A stretch of 63,365 nt of DNA, from NCBI GenBank assembly GCA_028097405.1, contig JAOHEK010000017.1:1-63365 (forward strand), in the 5' to 3' direction. The number at the start of each line of letters is the position of its first letter. Position 1 is the stretch's first letter. Made by a program: the position numbers and the translations under genes. This DNA comes from Paracoccaceae bacterium. Lineage in GTDB: Bacteria > Pseudomonadota > Alphaproteobacteria > Rhodobacterales > Rhodobacteraceae. This document shows positions 20,795-28,305 of the stretch, piece after piece. The notes under the pieces are model-generated. The model ran no database searches and was not told the DNA's origin. It was given only the letters and a program-made list of their open reading frames with translations.

Positions 20795-22758
20795 TCCGCA
20801 GGCACTCCCGCAGGTGTTTTGCGCGCGCCCGCTGCCACTCGGAACCGGCGATCTGTCAGGGACAGCAAACCACCCAAAGACATGATAATCGCGCCCGCCC
20901 AAATCCAGTTCGCAAATGGCTTGAAATACGACCGCACCGCCCAGCCTCCGCCCGGCTGTTCATCGCCAATGACCAGATAGATGTCGCGGAACACACCGTT
21001 GTCGATGGCCGCTTCCGTGGTCGGCATCGCGGCAACCGGATAAACGCGTTTTTCAGGATACAGCACAGCAACCTCGCGCTCGTTCTTGGACACCCGCAAT
21101 TCGGCCATGGTCGAGAAATAGTTCGGCCCCTCAACATCATCGACGGCGGCCAAGGTGATTTCGTGGTCCGCAACCGTGAAGGTATCGCCAACTTGGGCGA
21201 CGCGAATGTCCTCGGTCTCCCATGCCAGCATCAGCGAGATCCCGATGATCGTCACGCCTAACCCCGAATGCGCCACAACCCGACCCCAGTCCGATCGCGG
21301 CAAACGCCACGCCCGTCCCAGCTTGGCGCGGACATCCGTTCCAGTCTTCAACCACAGATCAAGGCCAGCGCCCAAGATCAGCCAAGCGCCCAAAAATGCA
21401 CCCATCGGGGCCAATAGACTGCGTTCGGTCTGAACCACCCAGATCAGCGCCGCGACAGAAAAAGCCAAAAGAAACACCACCCAAAGCGGCCGCAACACAC
21501 GCCCTAACTTCGCACGTTTCCATGGCATCACAGTGCCAAGTGGCAACGCCAGCGCAAGCAAGATCATGAAGGGCGTGAAGGTCGCATCAAAGAACGGCGG
21601 ACCAACCGAGACTTTCCGGTCGAACGCCATTTCGGCCAGCAAAGGCCAGATCGTGCCAATGAACACAACGAAGGTCGCCACCGCCAAAAGCACATTGTTC
21701 AAAACCAGCGCACTTTCCCGGCTGACCGTCCCAAAGACACCCTTAGCCTGCATCGAGCCTGCGCGCGCGGCATAAAGCATCAGCGCGCCGCCCATGAAAA
21801 AGCCCGTGATCCCCAGCAGATAAACACCACGCTCGGGATCATTCGCGAAAGCATGCACACTGGTCAAAACGCCCGAACGCACAATAAATGCACCGATCAG
21901 CGAAAATCCAAAGGCTAGGATGGCCAGAAGGATTGTCCAAGCTTTCAACGCCTCGCGCTTTTCCACCACGATGGCCGAGTGCAATAAGGCCGCCGAAATC
22001 AGCCACGGCATAAAGGACGCGTTTTCGACCGGATCCCAGAACCAAAAGCCGCCCCAACCCAGCTCGTAATACGCCCACCATGATCCAAGTGCGATCCCGA
22101 TGGTCAGCATCAGCCAAGCCAGCAAAGTCCAAGGTCGCACCCACCGACCCCAAGCCGCATCAACGCGGCCTTCGATCAAAGCGGCAACCGCGAAAGAAAA
22201 CGACGTCGAAAGCCCAACATAGCCGAGGTACAAAAACGGTGGATGGAAGGCGAGGCCCGGGTCTTGCAGCAACGGGTTCAAATCCTGCCCGTTCAGCGGC
22301 GGAAATTCCAGACGAAGAAAGGGGTTCGACGTAAAGATCAAAAAGGCCAGAAAAGCCACACCAATCGAGGCCTGAACGCCCAACACGCGGGCTTTCAATC
22401 CATCGGGCAGATTGCTTCCAAACAAGGCCACCAATGCGCCAAACACCGCAATAATCAGGCACCAAAGCAGCATCGAGCCTTCGTGATTTCCCCAAACCCC
22501 CGACACTTTGTACAGCATCGGCTTCAATGTGTGCGAGTTCAAGGTGACAATGCGGACCGAGAAATCGGACACCACAAAGGCATAGGTCAGCGCCATAAAC
22601 GAGATCGTCAACAAGGCCGCCTGCGCCAGTGCCGCGGGTTCGGCCATGGCCATCCAGCCGCTCCAACGCTTATGAGCGCCGACAAGGGGCATAACCGTTT
22701 GAAGGACCGCGACAAAAAGCGCGAGGATAAGGGCGAAGTGACCGATTTCAACTATCAT
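20791..22758 (-). CDS. ccmF: Haem lyase CcmF
   Basis: Inner-membrane protein that joins haem to apocytochrome c with CcmH and CcmI. The 655-residue protein has many transmembrane helices and the tryptophan-rich WGGFWFWDPVENASFMPW segment that binds haem, plus a late periplasmic domain (about 530-600). It is separated from the 140-residue membrane gene upstream by 69 bases and coupled to ccmH downstream. ccmE lies about 2 kb upstream on the same strand, interrupted by the lysis module. Confidence 0.95.
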   Translation of the reverse strand: MIVEIGHFALILALFVAVLQTVMPLVGAHKRWSGWMAMAEPAALAQAALLTISFMALTYAFVVSDFSVRIVTLNSHTLKPMLYKVSGVWGNHEGSMLLWCLIIAVFGALVALFGSNLPDGLKARVLGVQASIGVAFLAFLIFTSNPFLRLEFPPLNGQDLNPLLQDPGLAFHPPFLYLGYVGLSTSFSFAVAALIEGRVDAAWGRWVRPWTLLAWLMLTIGIALGSWWAYYELGWGGFWFWDPVENASFMPWLISAALLHSAIVVEKREALKAWTILLAILAFGFSLIGAFIVRSGVLTSVHAFANDPERGVYLLGITGFFMGGALMLYAARAGSMQAKGVFGTVSRESALVLNNVLLAVATFVVFIGTIWPLLAEMAFDRKVSVGPPFFDATFTPFMILLALALPLGTVMPWKRAKLGRVLRPLWVVFLLAFSVAALIWVVQTERSLLAPMGAFLGAWLILGAGLDLWLKTGTDVRAKLGRAWRLPRSDWGRVVAHSGLGVTIIGISLMLAWETEDIRVAQVGDTFTVADHEITLAAVDDVEGPNYFSTMAELRVSKNEREVAVLYPEKRVYPVAAMPTTEAAIDNGVFRDIYLVIGDEQPGGGWAVRSYFKPFANWIWAGAIIMSLGGLLSLTDRRFRVAAGARKTPAGVPAE

Positions 22759-22827
22759 GATCGAATGATAGATCGACCGCGCGAAACATCCAAGGTCCTG
22801 CGCTGTCTTATCGCAGGAGTTCGATCA

Positions 22828-23250
22828 TCAAATCGTGAATTGCGCCAGCACGGACAGTGCAAGGCTGACACCAACCGGGATCAGGTATCCCGATCCCGTC
22901 AGGCCAAAAGACTGCCAAATCACTTTGAAATGCAAAATCGCGCCCACGAAATAGACAGACAGCATGATAAACGGCACCGGTGCCTCAACCATCCAATGGG
23001 GATTGCCCTGAAGGTAAAACATCCACCACCAGCCAATCACACTGGCCGCACCTGCCCAGCCAAAGAACATGCCAATCGCCAAAGGCGTCGCGCGGCGCGC
23101 CCAAAGCCACAGAAACGTCAGCGACACCATCGCCGCCATCAAGGCCAAGGCACCATAGCCAATCGCAAACGAGCGATCATGACCGATAAGAGCATTCGAC
23201 AGTAGAAATGCCGCCGAAACACCAACAAGGATAATGATGGGTTGGATCAT
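22828..23250 (-). CDS. Hypothetical polytopic membrane protein, 140 aa
   Basis: Not recognised. The protein has about four or five hydrophobic segments, with a Trp-rich SVIGWWWMFYLQGNPHW stretch in the middle, and no catalytic motif. Its ATG overlaps the stop of the 42-residue gene upstream (ATGA), so it is translationally coupled to the lysis cassette and is the last gene before ccmF. It could be an accessory membrane component of lysis, or a respiratory assembly factor that belongs with ccmF. Both are inferences from position. Confidence 0.7.
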   Translation of the reverse strand: MIQPIIILVGVSAAFLLSNALIGHDRSFAIGYGALALMAAMVSLTFLWLWARRATPLAIGMFFGWAGAASVIGWWWMFYLQGNPHWMVEAPVPFIMLSVYFVGAILHFKVIWQSFGLTGSGYLIPVGVSLALSVLAQFTI

Positions 23251-23375
23251 TGCTTCAAAACCTCTCGGACGGTTTGGTCAAGCATGTCGAACGCCCGATC
23301 ATTGCGTTTGATGGCCTCGGCCAGACGGCGCCCGCTTAAGAAGTCGCGCAGGCGTTTCCAAATGGATTTGACCAT
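23247..23375 (-). CDS. Very small basic protein, 42 aa, in the lysis cassette
   Basis: A 42-residue frame beginning MVKSIWKRLRDFLSGRR with a GAGGAATTGAT ribosome binding site directly before the ATG. It starts one base after the stop of the 59-residue gene and ends in an ATGA overlap with the 140-residue membrane gene, so it is framed by coupled genes on both sides. The first half is an amphipathic basic helix; the second half is polar. No family recognised. The tight coupling argues that it is translated. Confidence 0.62.
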   Translation of the reverse strand: MVKSIWKRLRDFLSGRRLAEAIKRNDRAFDMLDQTVREVLKQ

Positions 23376-23376
23376 A

Positions 23377-23556
23377 TCAATTCCTCGGCATTCGTTCTTT
23401 GATGACAGTGGCAATCTCGGTCAAGACGCTGGCGTTCTTGTCCAGAACGGCGCGCGTCGCCTTGTCTTTTTCCAAATCGCGCCAAAGCAGGAAAAATACT
23501 AAGATCACCCAAGGCCCATGTTCAGCCAGCAGTTTCAAAAGAACGTCGCCAGTCAT
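23377..23556 (-). CDS. Small single-span protein resembling BhlA/UviB holin-like peptides, 59 aa
   Basis: One N-terminal hydrophobic helix (about residues 10-25, GPWVILVFFLLW) is followed by a charged helix with NASVLTEIATVIKERM. This is the layout of BhlA/UviB holin-like proteins: short membrane span, then a coiled coil. Its ATG overlaps the holin stop by 4 bases. It could act as a second holin, an antiholin or a regulator of pore timing. The family match is from pattern only and should be tested by profile search. Confidence 0.68.
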   Translation of the reverse strand: MTGDVLLKLLAEHGPWVILVFFLLWRDLEKDKATRAVLDKNASVLTEIATVIKERMPRN

Positions 23557-24170
23557 CCCCCTGCCCGCCACTCCGCAAGAGCTGCGTTTCCACGGAAATC
23601 GACGGGGCCAGTGGTACGCTCGGTCGGTTGGGCAGGTTCACGCGCTTCATCCTCAGACATCGGCGCGTCGAAAGCGGCGTCAGACACATCGTCAGTCTCG
23701 GATACACGCAAGTCTTCCAAATCTCGGATGTGACGTGTGACGTCCGCTGTCCGCGCAATCGTCGCCGTCAGACCTTTCTGAAGATCATGGTTTTTCGCCT
23801 GATGACGCGCGCCAAAGTAAAATGACACAATCGCCCCCATCAGCCACCAAAGCGGCTCGGGCACCAAAGCCACGCCTTGCATCCTTTGCGCGAACCAGAT
23901 CGGGTCCACCATGGCCGAAACAAAAAGCCCAAGCGTGCCAAACGCCAATAAGGGACGCGGCAACCGGTTTAATCCGTCAATAGAACGATCAAAAATCCCT
24001 TGCTTTGGCTGCGCAAACTCGGCTGCAAACTGCGCCAGAACCGCCGCCTCGCGTGCGGCGTCCCGCACCGCCGAAGCCTCGGCGTTCGGTCGAAACACCT
24101 CAACCGTATCGCGAATAACATTGCGGCCACCGCCAAAGATCGTGCCGAAAATGTCGCCAATTATCCCCAT
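23553..24170 (-). CDS. Gene-transfer-agent type holin (3TM family)
   Basis: A 205-residue protein matching the three-transmembrane holin family linked to release of the Rhodobacter gene transfer agent. It has an N-terminal glycine-rich hydrophobic stretch (MGIIGDIFGTIFGGG), hydrophobic segments near RPLLAFGTLGLFVSAMV and LWWLMGAIVSFYFGARH, and an acidic C-terminal tail. Holins open the inner membrane for the endolysin. The start at 24170 overlaps the endolysin gene by 10 bases and has GGGTGG upstream; the longer frame extends into the endolysin gene and is unlikely. Confidence 0.82.
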   Translation of the reverse strand: MGIIGDIFGTIFGGGRNVIRDTVEVFRPNAEASAVRDAAREAAVLAQFAAEFAQPKQGIFDRSIDGLNRLPRPLLAFGTLGLFVSAMVDPIWFAQRMQGVALVPEPLWWLMGAIVSFYFGARHQAKNHDLQKGLTATIARTADVTRHIRDLEDLRVSETDDVSDAAFDAPMSEDEAREPAQPTERTTGPVDFRGNAALAEWRAGG

Positions 24171-24772
24171 GACGCCACCCGATGTTGATGCTCTGCAGCG
24201 CTCAAATGAAACCGGGGCGCAATAAACTCTTCCGCCCTTCGGATCCACCCGCCCTTGCCACCATTACGGGTGCGCGCAAACTTCCGGGATGCGGCTCGCC
24301 GATCCGCCAAAGCATAGTAATAATTACGCCGCTCGATCCCATAAGCATCACGAATATGATCCGGAGCCACCTCAAAAACACGTACCGCCACGCCAAGCGT
24401 CTTCGGCCCAATCTGCCCATCAACGGACGTCTGAAACCCCATCTTCCCGAAAAGCCGTTGCAGAATTTTTACAGCATTCGCGCCCGAATTCACCTGCATG
24501 TCGAACACACTCGCATGCAAAACCTCAGGCAGCTCGGCAATACCGGGCGCTTCGAAATAATGTTTGATGAAAATTCGTTCGGCTTCCGCACGGCTAAGGC
24601 GCTGTACGTCCGCCGCATCCACCCGACCGTCGCCCGTCAGATCAAGGCCCAACCGCCGCATGGTATGCACCGTCACACCATACTTCGTCGCCCCACCCGG
24701 ATCGTCAGGGTCGTTCACATAGCCGCCTTCGCGGGCCAATATCTCTTTCGCAATGGACGTAACGCTTTGCAT
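24161..24772 (-). CDS. Gene-transfer-agent type endolysin (GH108 with peptidoglycan-binding domain)
   Basis: A 203-residue muramidase. The N-terminal glycoside hydrolase 108 domain has the catalytic E15 in ILAREGGYVNDPDDPGG, and a peptidoglycan-binding type 3 domain occupies about residues 110-185 (VDGQIGPKTLG). No signal peptide is seen, so it depends on the holin for export. In Rhodobacter capsulatus an endolysin-holin pair of this type releases gene transfer agent particles. Its AGGTGG ribosome binding site lies in the 3' arm of a hairpin, and a CtrA-like element is further upstream. ccmE precedes it on the same strand. Confidence 0.88.
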   Translation of the reverse strand: MQSVTSIAKEILAREGGYVNDPDDPGGATKYGVTVHTMRRLGLDLTGDGRVDAADVQRLSRAEAERIFIKHYFEAPGIAELPEVLHASVFDMQVNSGANAVKILQRLFGKMGFQTSVDGQIGPKTLGVAVRVFEVAPDHIRDAYGIERRNYYYALADRRAASRKFARTRNGGKGGWIRRAEEFIAPRFHLSAAEHQHRVASWG

Positions 24773-24775
24773 AAA

Positions 24776-24806
24776 CCCACCTGTTTGTGTTGCGACAAAC
24801 GGTGGG
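24776..24806 (-). promoter_or_regulatory. Hairpin covering the endolysin ribosome binding site
   Basis: On the minus-strand RNA, CCCACC-GUUUGU pairs with ACAAAC-A-GGUGGG: 12 base pairs with one bulged base and a 6-base loop. The AGGUGG Shine-Dalgarno of the endolysin is in the 3' arm and the AUG follows after UUU. It could be a weak terminator for ccmE, a translation lock on the lysis genes, or both. Confidence 0.75.
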
Positions 24807-24815
24807 CCTTATGGC

Positions 24816-24831
24816 TTAACGCATGGGTAAC
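24816..24831 (+). promoter_or_regulatory. CtrA-like element upstream of the lysis cassette
   Basis: TTAAC-N6-GTAAC, which differs from the CtrA consensus TTAA-N7-TTAAC at one base. It lies 44 bases upstream of the endolysin start, overlapping the ccmE stop codon by one base. An element with the same half-sites and spacing is at 52698-52713 upstream of the GafA candidate. CtrA is known to control gene-transfer-agent lysis in Rhodobacter capsulatus. Confidence 0.45.
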
Positions 24832-25280
24832 TAGCCGTTCGGAGCCTGATAAACACCCTGCTCTTTCAGCGCATCAATCACCTCGGCTGGCATGTAGGTC
24901 TCGTCATGTTTTGCAAGAAGTTCAGAGGCTTGGAAGGTGCCATTCACAAAATAGCCCTTCACGATCGTCCCTTGTCCTTCCCCAAAAAGATCAGGAGCAG
25001 GATCACCGCCCACATAGCGCACCGGCACCTCTGTGGCACCATCGGTCACCACAAATGAAAACTCAACACCCTCAACCGGCGTCATCGAGCCGTCTTTCAC
25101 AAGACCGCCTAACTGAAAATATTCATCCTCAGAAGGCGGTGCCGCCAAGACTTCAGTGGGCGAGCGGAAAAACTGAAACGCATCTTTCGGCAACAAAGCA
25201 AGCACCGACAAAACGCCCACAAGACATATCCCTGCAAGCACAATCACCTGAACCCGTCGTTGCTTCTTTAAACCCTTCAT
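24831..25280 (-). CDS. ccmE: Haem chaperone CcmE
   Basis: Carries haem covalently in the periplasm and passes it to CcmF. The 149-residue protein has one N-terminal membrane anchor (about 11-30), an OB-fold beta barrel, and the haem-binding H125 with Y129 in LLAKHDETYMP. The start at 25280 follows GAGAGGCG. It sits upstream of the lysis cassette and ccmF-ccmH on the same strand, so cytochrome c maturation genes flank the cassette on both sides. Confidence 0.95.
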   Translation of the reverse strand: MKGLKKQRRVQVIVLAGICLVGVLSVLALLPKDAFQFFRSPTEVLAAPPSEDEYFQLGGLVKDGSMTPVEGVEFSFVVTDGATEVPVRYVGGDPAPDLFGEGQGTIVKGYFVNGTFQASELLAKHDETYMPAEVIDALKEQGVYQAPNG

Positions 25281-25335
25281 AACGCCTCTCTTTTCGCCAT
25301 TATACACAAATGGGCCCAAAACCGCACCAATTCAA

Positions 25336-25380
25336 CTTCTTCTGCCCAAAATACTTCGGGGGTGTGGGGGCAGAGCCCCC
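25336..25380 (+). repeat. Dispersed palindromic intergenic repeat, copy B
   Basis: Same block order as copy A at 10399-10456: CTTCTTCTG, then ATACTTCGGGGG, then the full palindrome GGGGGCAGAGCCCCC at 25366-25380 (6-bp arms, 3-base loop). Only three bases separate the last two blocks here. It lies between argC and ccmE and could end or weaken transcription from argC into ccmE. Confidence 0.68.
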
Positions 25381-25414
25381 ACCACCGCGACGCGCCTCAG
25401 CGCGGCGCAAACCC

Positions 25415-26443
25415 TTAAGGATATACCGGTGCCGCCATCAAACCCGCCGTCTCATCTTCACCCAGCATCAAATTGGCGTTCTGAATGGCCTGACCACTGG
25501 ACCCTTTGGTCAGATTATCCAAGGTCGCCACAACCGTTGTTCGCCCCGGAACTCGATCCCCCGCAACCCCGATATGACAAAAGTTCGACGCCCGAACATC
25601 CTTCATCTGCGGCATCTCACCAAACGGCAAAACCTGCACGAATGTCTCGGATGCATAGGCTTCAGCCAAGGCCCCATAGACCGCGTCAGGGGCGCCCTTC
25701 AGATAACAGGTCATGACGATACCCCGCGTCGCAGGCAGTAAATGCGGCGTCAGTTGCACCCGCACATCCCGCCCCGCAACAAGGGAAAACTCCTGATCGA
25801 ACTCGCCCAAATGCCGATGCGTCCCGCCCACTGAATAGGGCTTCACGTTCTCGTCTAATTCGGCCAACAACAAATGCTCTTTCAACGACCGTCCAGCCCC
25901 GGACACACCCGCCTTCAAATCCATGATGATGTCGTCCAGATCGATCACGCCGGCAGCAATCACGGGGCGCAAAGCAAACTGACCCGCCGCCGCGTTACAC
26001 CCCGTGCCAGCCACAAAACGGGCCCCGCGGATGTCTTCCCGATAAAACTCTGTCAGCCCATAGACCGCCTCGCCCTGCATCTCCAAAGCCGAATGGGGCT
26101 TGCCATACAACGCCTCATAGGCAGCAGGATCACGCAGTCGGAAGTCAGCCGACAAATCCACGATTTTTACAGGCGGCGGAATAGACGGGATCACCGCCTG
26201 AGATGTGGCGTGCGGCAAGGCGCAAAACACCAAATCGACGCCCGAATAATCAAGTTCGTCGATCTTGATCAGGTCTGGTAAGTCCATATGACGCAAATGC
26301 GGATAGACCGAAGCCATGGGTTTCCCCGCCTTTCGATCCCCCGTCAATGCAACAATGCGAAACGATGGATGAACCGAAATCAACCGGATCAACTCGGCGC
26401 CCGTATATCCACTGGCACCCAAAATGGCGATATTATGGGGCAT
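25415..26443 (-). CDS. argC: N-acetyl-gamma-glutamyl-phosphate reductase
   Basis: Third step of arginine synthesis, reducing N-acetylglutamyl phosphate with NADPH. The 342-residue protein has the Rossmann motif [11 protein letters not shown] at the N-terminus, the catalytic C149 in [13 protein letters not shown], and [10 protein letters not shown] near residue 205. It lies 55 bases downstream of murI on the same strand and ahead of ccmE. Arginine operons are not clustered here. Confidence 0.95.
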   Translation of the reverse strand: MPHNIAILGASGYTGAELIRLISVHPSFRIVALTGDRKAGKPMASVYPHLRHMDLPDLIKIDELDYSGVDLVFCALPHATSQAVIPSIPPPVKIVDLSADFRLRDPAAYEALYGKPHSALEMQGEAVYGLTEFYREDIRGARFVAGTGCNAAAGQFALRPVIAAGVIDLDDIIMDLKAGVSGAGRSLKEHLLLAELDENVKPYSVGGTHRHLGEFDQEFSLVAGRDVRVQLTPHLLPATRGIVMTCYLKGAPDAVYGALAEAYASETFVQVLPFGEMPQMKDVRASNFCHIGVAGDRVPGRTTVVATLDNLTKGSSGQAIQNANLMLGEDETAGLMAAPVYP

Positions 26444-26498
26444 CAGACCCCTCCTTCAGATTTTTAGAATGTGTAAGGCGTCAACGGGCACGCCGCAA

Positions 26499-27311
26499 TC
26501 ACGCTGCGTGGAACTCAATTCGTCGTCGCAAAAACCGGGTCGCCTGATCAGACACCCTTTGAGGATCGCCAGTCGTTAAAAACATTCCAACCTCACCGGC
26601 CCCCCGCATATCGGGGCGTCGCTGCAAATAGTCTACCAAACTTTCCGCCACAAGTGCAGGCTGCGAGAACACCGGAATGTCCAGCCCGATTGCGGCGCGA
26701 AAGTCATCCTCGACGATGGGATAATGGGTGCAGCCCAGTACGGCAGCATCAGGCTTAGGCATCTTCCGCTTCAAGGCCTCCACATGACTGCGCACAAGGG
26801 CTTCCGCCAAGATCATGTCACCGTCTTCGATGGCATCCACCACACCCGCACAGGCCTGAGCTTCAACATCCACGCCAATCGCGCGAAACGCCAGTTCGCG
26901 CTGAAACGCACGGCTTTGCACCGTGGCGGGTGTCGCAAACAAGGCCACATGCTTAATGCCCACTTCCCGAGGGGGCGAGTTATCGCCCCATTGCCGCTCG
27001 GTTAAAGCTTCGATCAAGGGCACAAAGACGCCCAGCACACGCTTGTCCGACGGCACCCAGCTTTCTTGCATCCGACGCAATGCGGCAGCGGATGCGGTGT
27101 TGCAGGCAAGGATCACCAGATCGCACCCGGCTTCAAACAACCGCGACACACAAGCCGTTGTTAAATCATAGATATCACCCGCGTCCCGCACACCATAAGG
27201 CGTATTGGCATTGTCGCCCAGATACACGAATGGCACATCCGGCAAACGCTCTTGCGCTGCCTTCAAAACGGTTAACCCGCCCAATCCGCTGTCAAATATT
27301 CCGACCGCCAT
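26499..27311 (-). CDS. murI: Glutamate racemase
   Basis: Makes D-glutamate for peptidoglycan. The 270-residue protein has the two catalytic cysteines in [11 protein letters not shown] (C70) and [10 protein letters not shown] (near 186), and begins with the family motif [15 protein letters not shown]. The start at 27311 overlaps the end of the acyltransferase gene by 20 bases; the longer frame upstream lacks family similarity. Confidence 0.95.
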   Translation of the reverse strand: MAVGIFDSGLGGLTVLKAAQERLPDVPFVYLGDNANTPYGVRDAGDIYDLTTACVSRLFEAGCDLVILACNTASAAALRRMQESWVPSDKRVLGVFVPLIEALTERQWGDNSPPREVGIKHVALFATPATVQSRAFQRELAFRAIGVDVEAQACAGVVDAIEDGDMILAEALVRSHVEALKRKMPKPDAAVLGCTHYPIVEDDFRAAIGLDIPVFSQPALVAESLVDYLQRRPDMRGAGEVGMFLTTGDPQRVSDQATRFLRRRIEFHAA

Positions 27312-28251
27312 CTGTACTCGCCCGTTTGTGCTTTTCCTCGAACTCAAACCCATAAATCGGCTCAAGTCGCTTTGGGCTTAGGGCATAGGTGCGCGCGCGC
27401 AAAAAGTCCATCATGGCCTTTTGGTCCGAGCGATATACGTCCAGTTCCGCCGCCGGGATCGGATCACCGATCACCAGATTGACTGGGTCGTCCGTGCGGC
27501 GTTTGAATTCCTTGATCAACAGCGCCAAGCGCAAGGTCTGGTGTAAATGGCTTGCAATCTGAAACAGCCGCGAATTGCAGCCTTCAAAGAAAATCGGAAC
27601 CACAGTCGCCCCGCTTTTCGAAATCATCTTCGCCGTGAACGACCGCCATGCCGGGTCCATAGGCCGCGAAAAAGGTTTGGCCGAGGTCGATACCGTGCCG
27701 CCGGGAAACACGCCAATCGCACCGCCACCGGCCAGATAGGACAATGCGTCTTTGCGGGTCTGCAGATTTTCGGCGATGGCCTCTCGCGTGGTGCCAAAAC
27801 TGATCGGCAAAAGAACGCGGTTCAACTCGTCGGCTTTCTTGAAAACGCTGTTGGCAAGGATACGGAAATCGCCCCCACGCAGCGAACTTAGAATGTGCCC
27901 AATCGTCAGGCCGTCAAGGATGCCATAAGGGTGGTTTGAGACGACAACCAACGGGCCTTCTGTCGGTAGGTTCGAAATCGATCCACCCGTCACATTCAGA
28001 CTTAGCCCATAGCGTTGAACCATAACCTGCCAAAAATCGGCACCGCGCGCGACCTCGTCTTCATACCCTTCGGCGCGTCGGATCAGCTTCAATCGACCCG
28101 TGGCGTTTTCCAATGTGCGGATTAAAGCGCGCCCTCCCCGCGTTTCAGCGGAGTGCGAGTAGCTGATATCACGGGCGACGTGCCGTCCCAATGTGGCGTG
28201 CTCCAGTTGCTTGCGCGTAGATATAAAGCCTGTGGTTAGTTTGGCGAGCAA
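27292..28251 (-). CDS. Lysophospholipid acyltransferase-family protein
   Basis: A 319-residue PlsC-type acyltransferase. The catalytic H-x4-D motif is shifted to [10 protein letters not shown] (H107 with D113, five residues between rather than four), with FPGGTVS later as the acyl-acceptor block. Members with NHPYG are found in the ornithine-lipid/hemolysin-like acyltransferase branch. A likely role is phospholipid or ornithine-lipid acylation at the inner membrane. It lies between the indolepyruvate oxidoreductase and murI on the same strand. Confidence 0.78.
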   Translation of the reverse strand: MLAKLTTGFISTRKQLEHATLGRHVARDISYSHSAETRGGRALIRTLENATGRLKLIRRAEGYEDEVARGADFWQVMVQRYGLSLNVTGGSISNLPTEGPLVVVSNHPYGILDGLTIGHILSSLRGGDFRILANSVFKKADELNRVLLPISFGTTREAIAENLQTRKDALSYLAGGGAIGVFPGGTVSTSAKPFSRPMDPAWRSFTAKMISKSGATVVPIFFEGCNSRLFQIASHLHQTLRLALLIKEFKRRTDDPVNLVIGDPIPAAELDVYRSDQKAMMDFLRARTYALSPKRLEPIYGFEFEEKHKRASTDGGRNI

Positions 28252-28305
28252 ACATTACCAATTGATGACGTCTGAACGCCCCCTGTGGCACCATTGCACG
28301 CCTCG

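Noticed and set aside
22828-24772. Remnant prophage
   Set aside because: Only lysis-type genes are present, without integrase, capsid or attachment repeats, and their type and context fit the gene-transfer-agent lysis module better.
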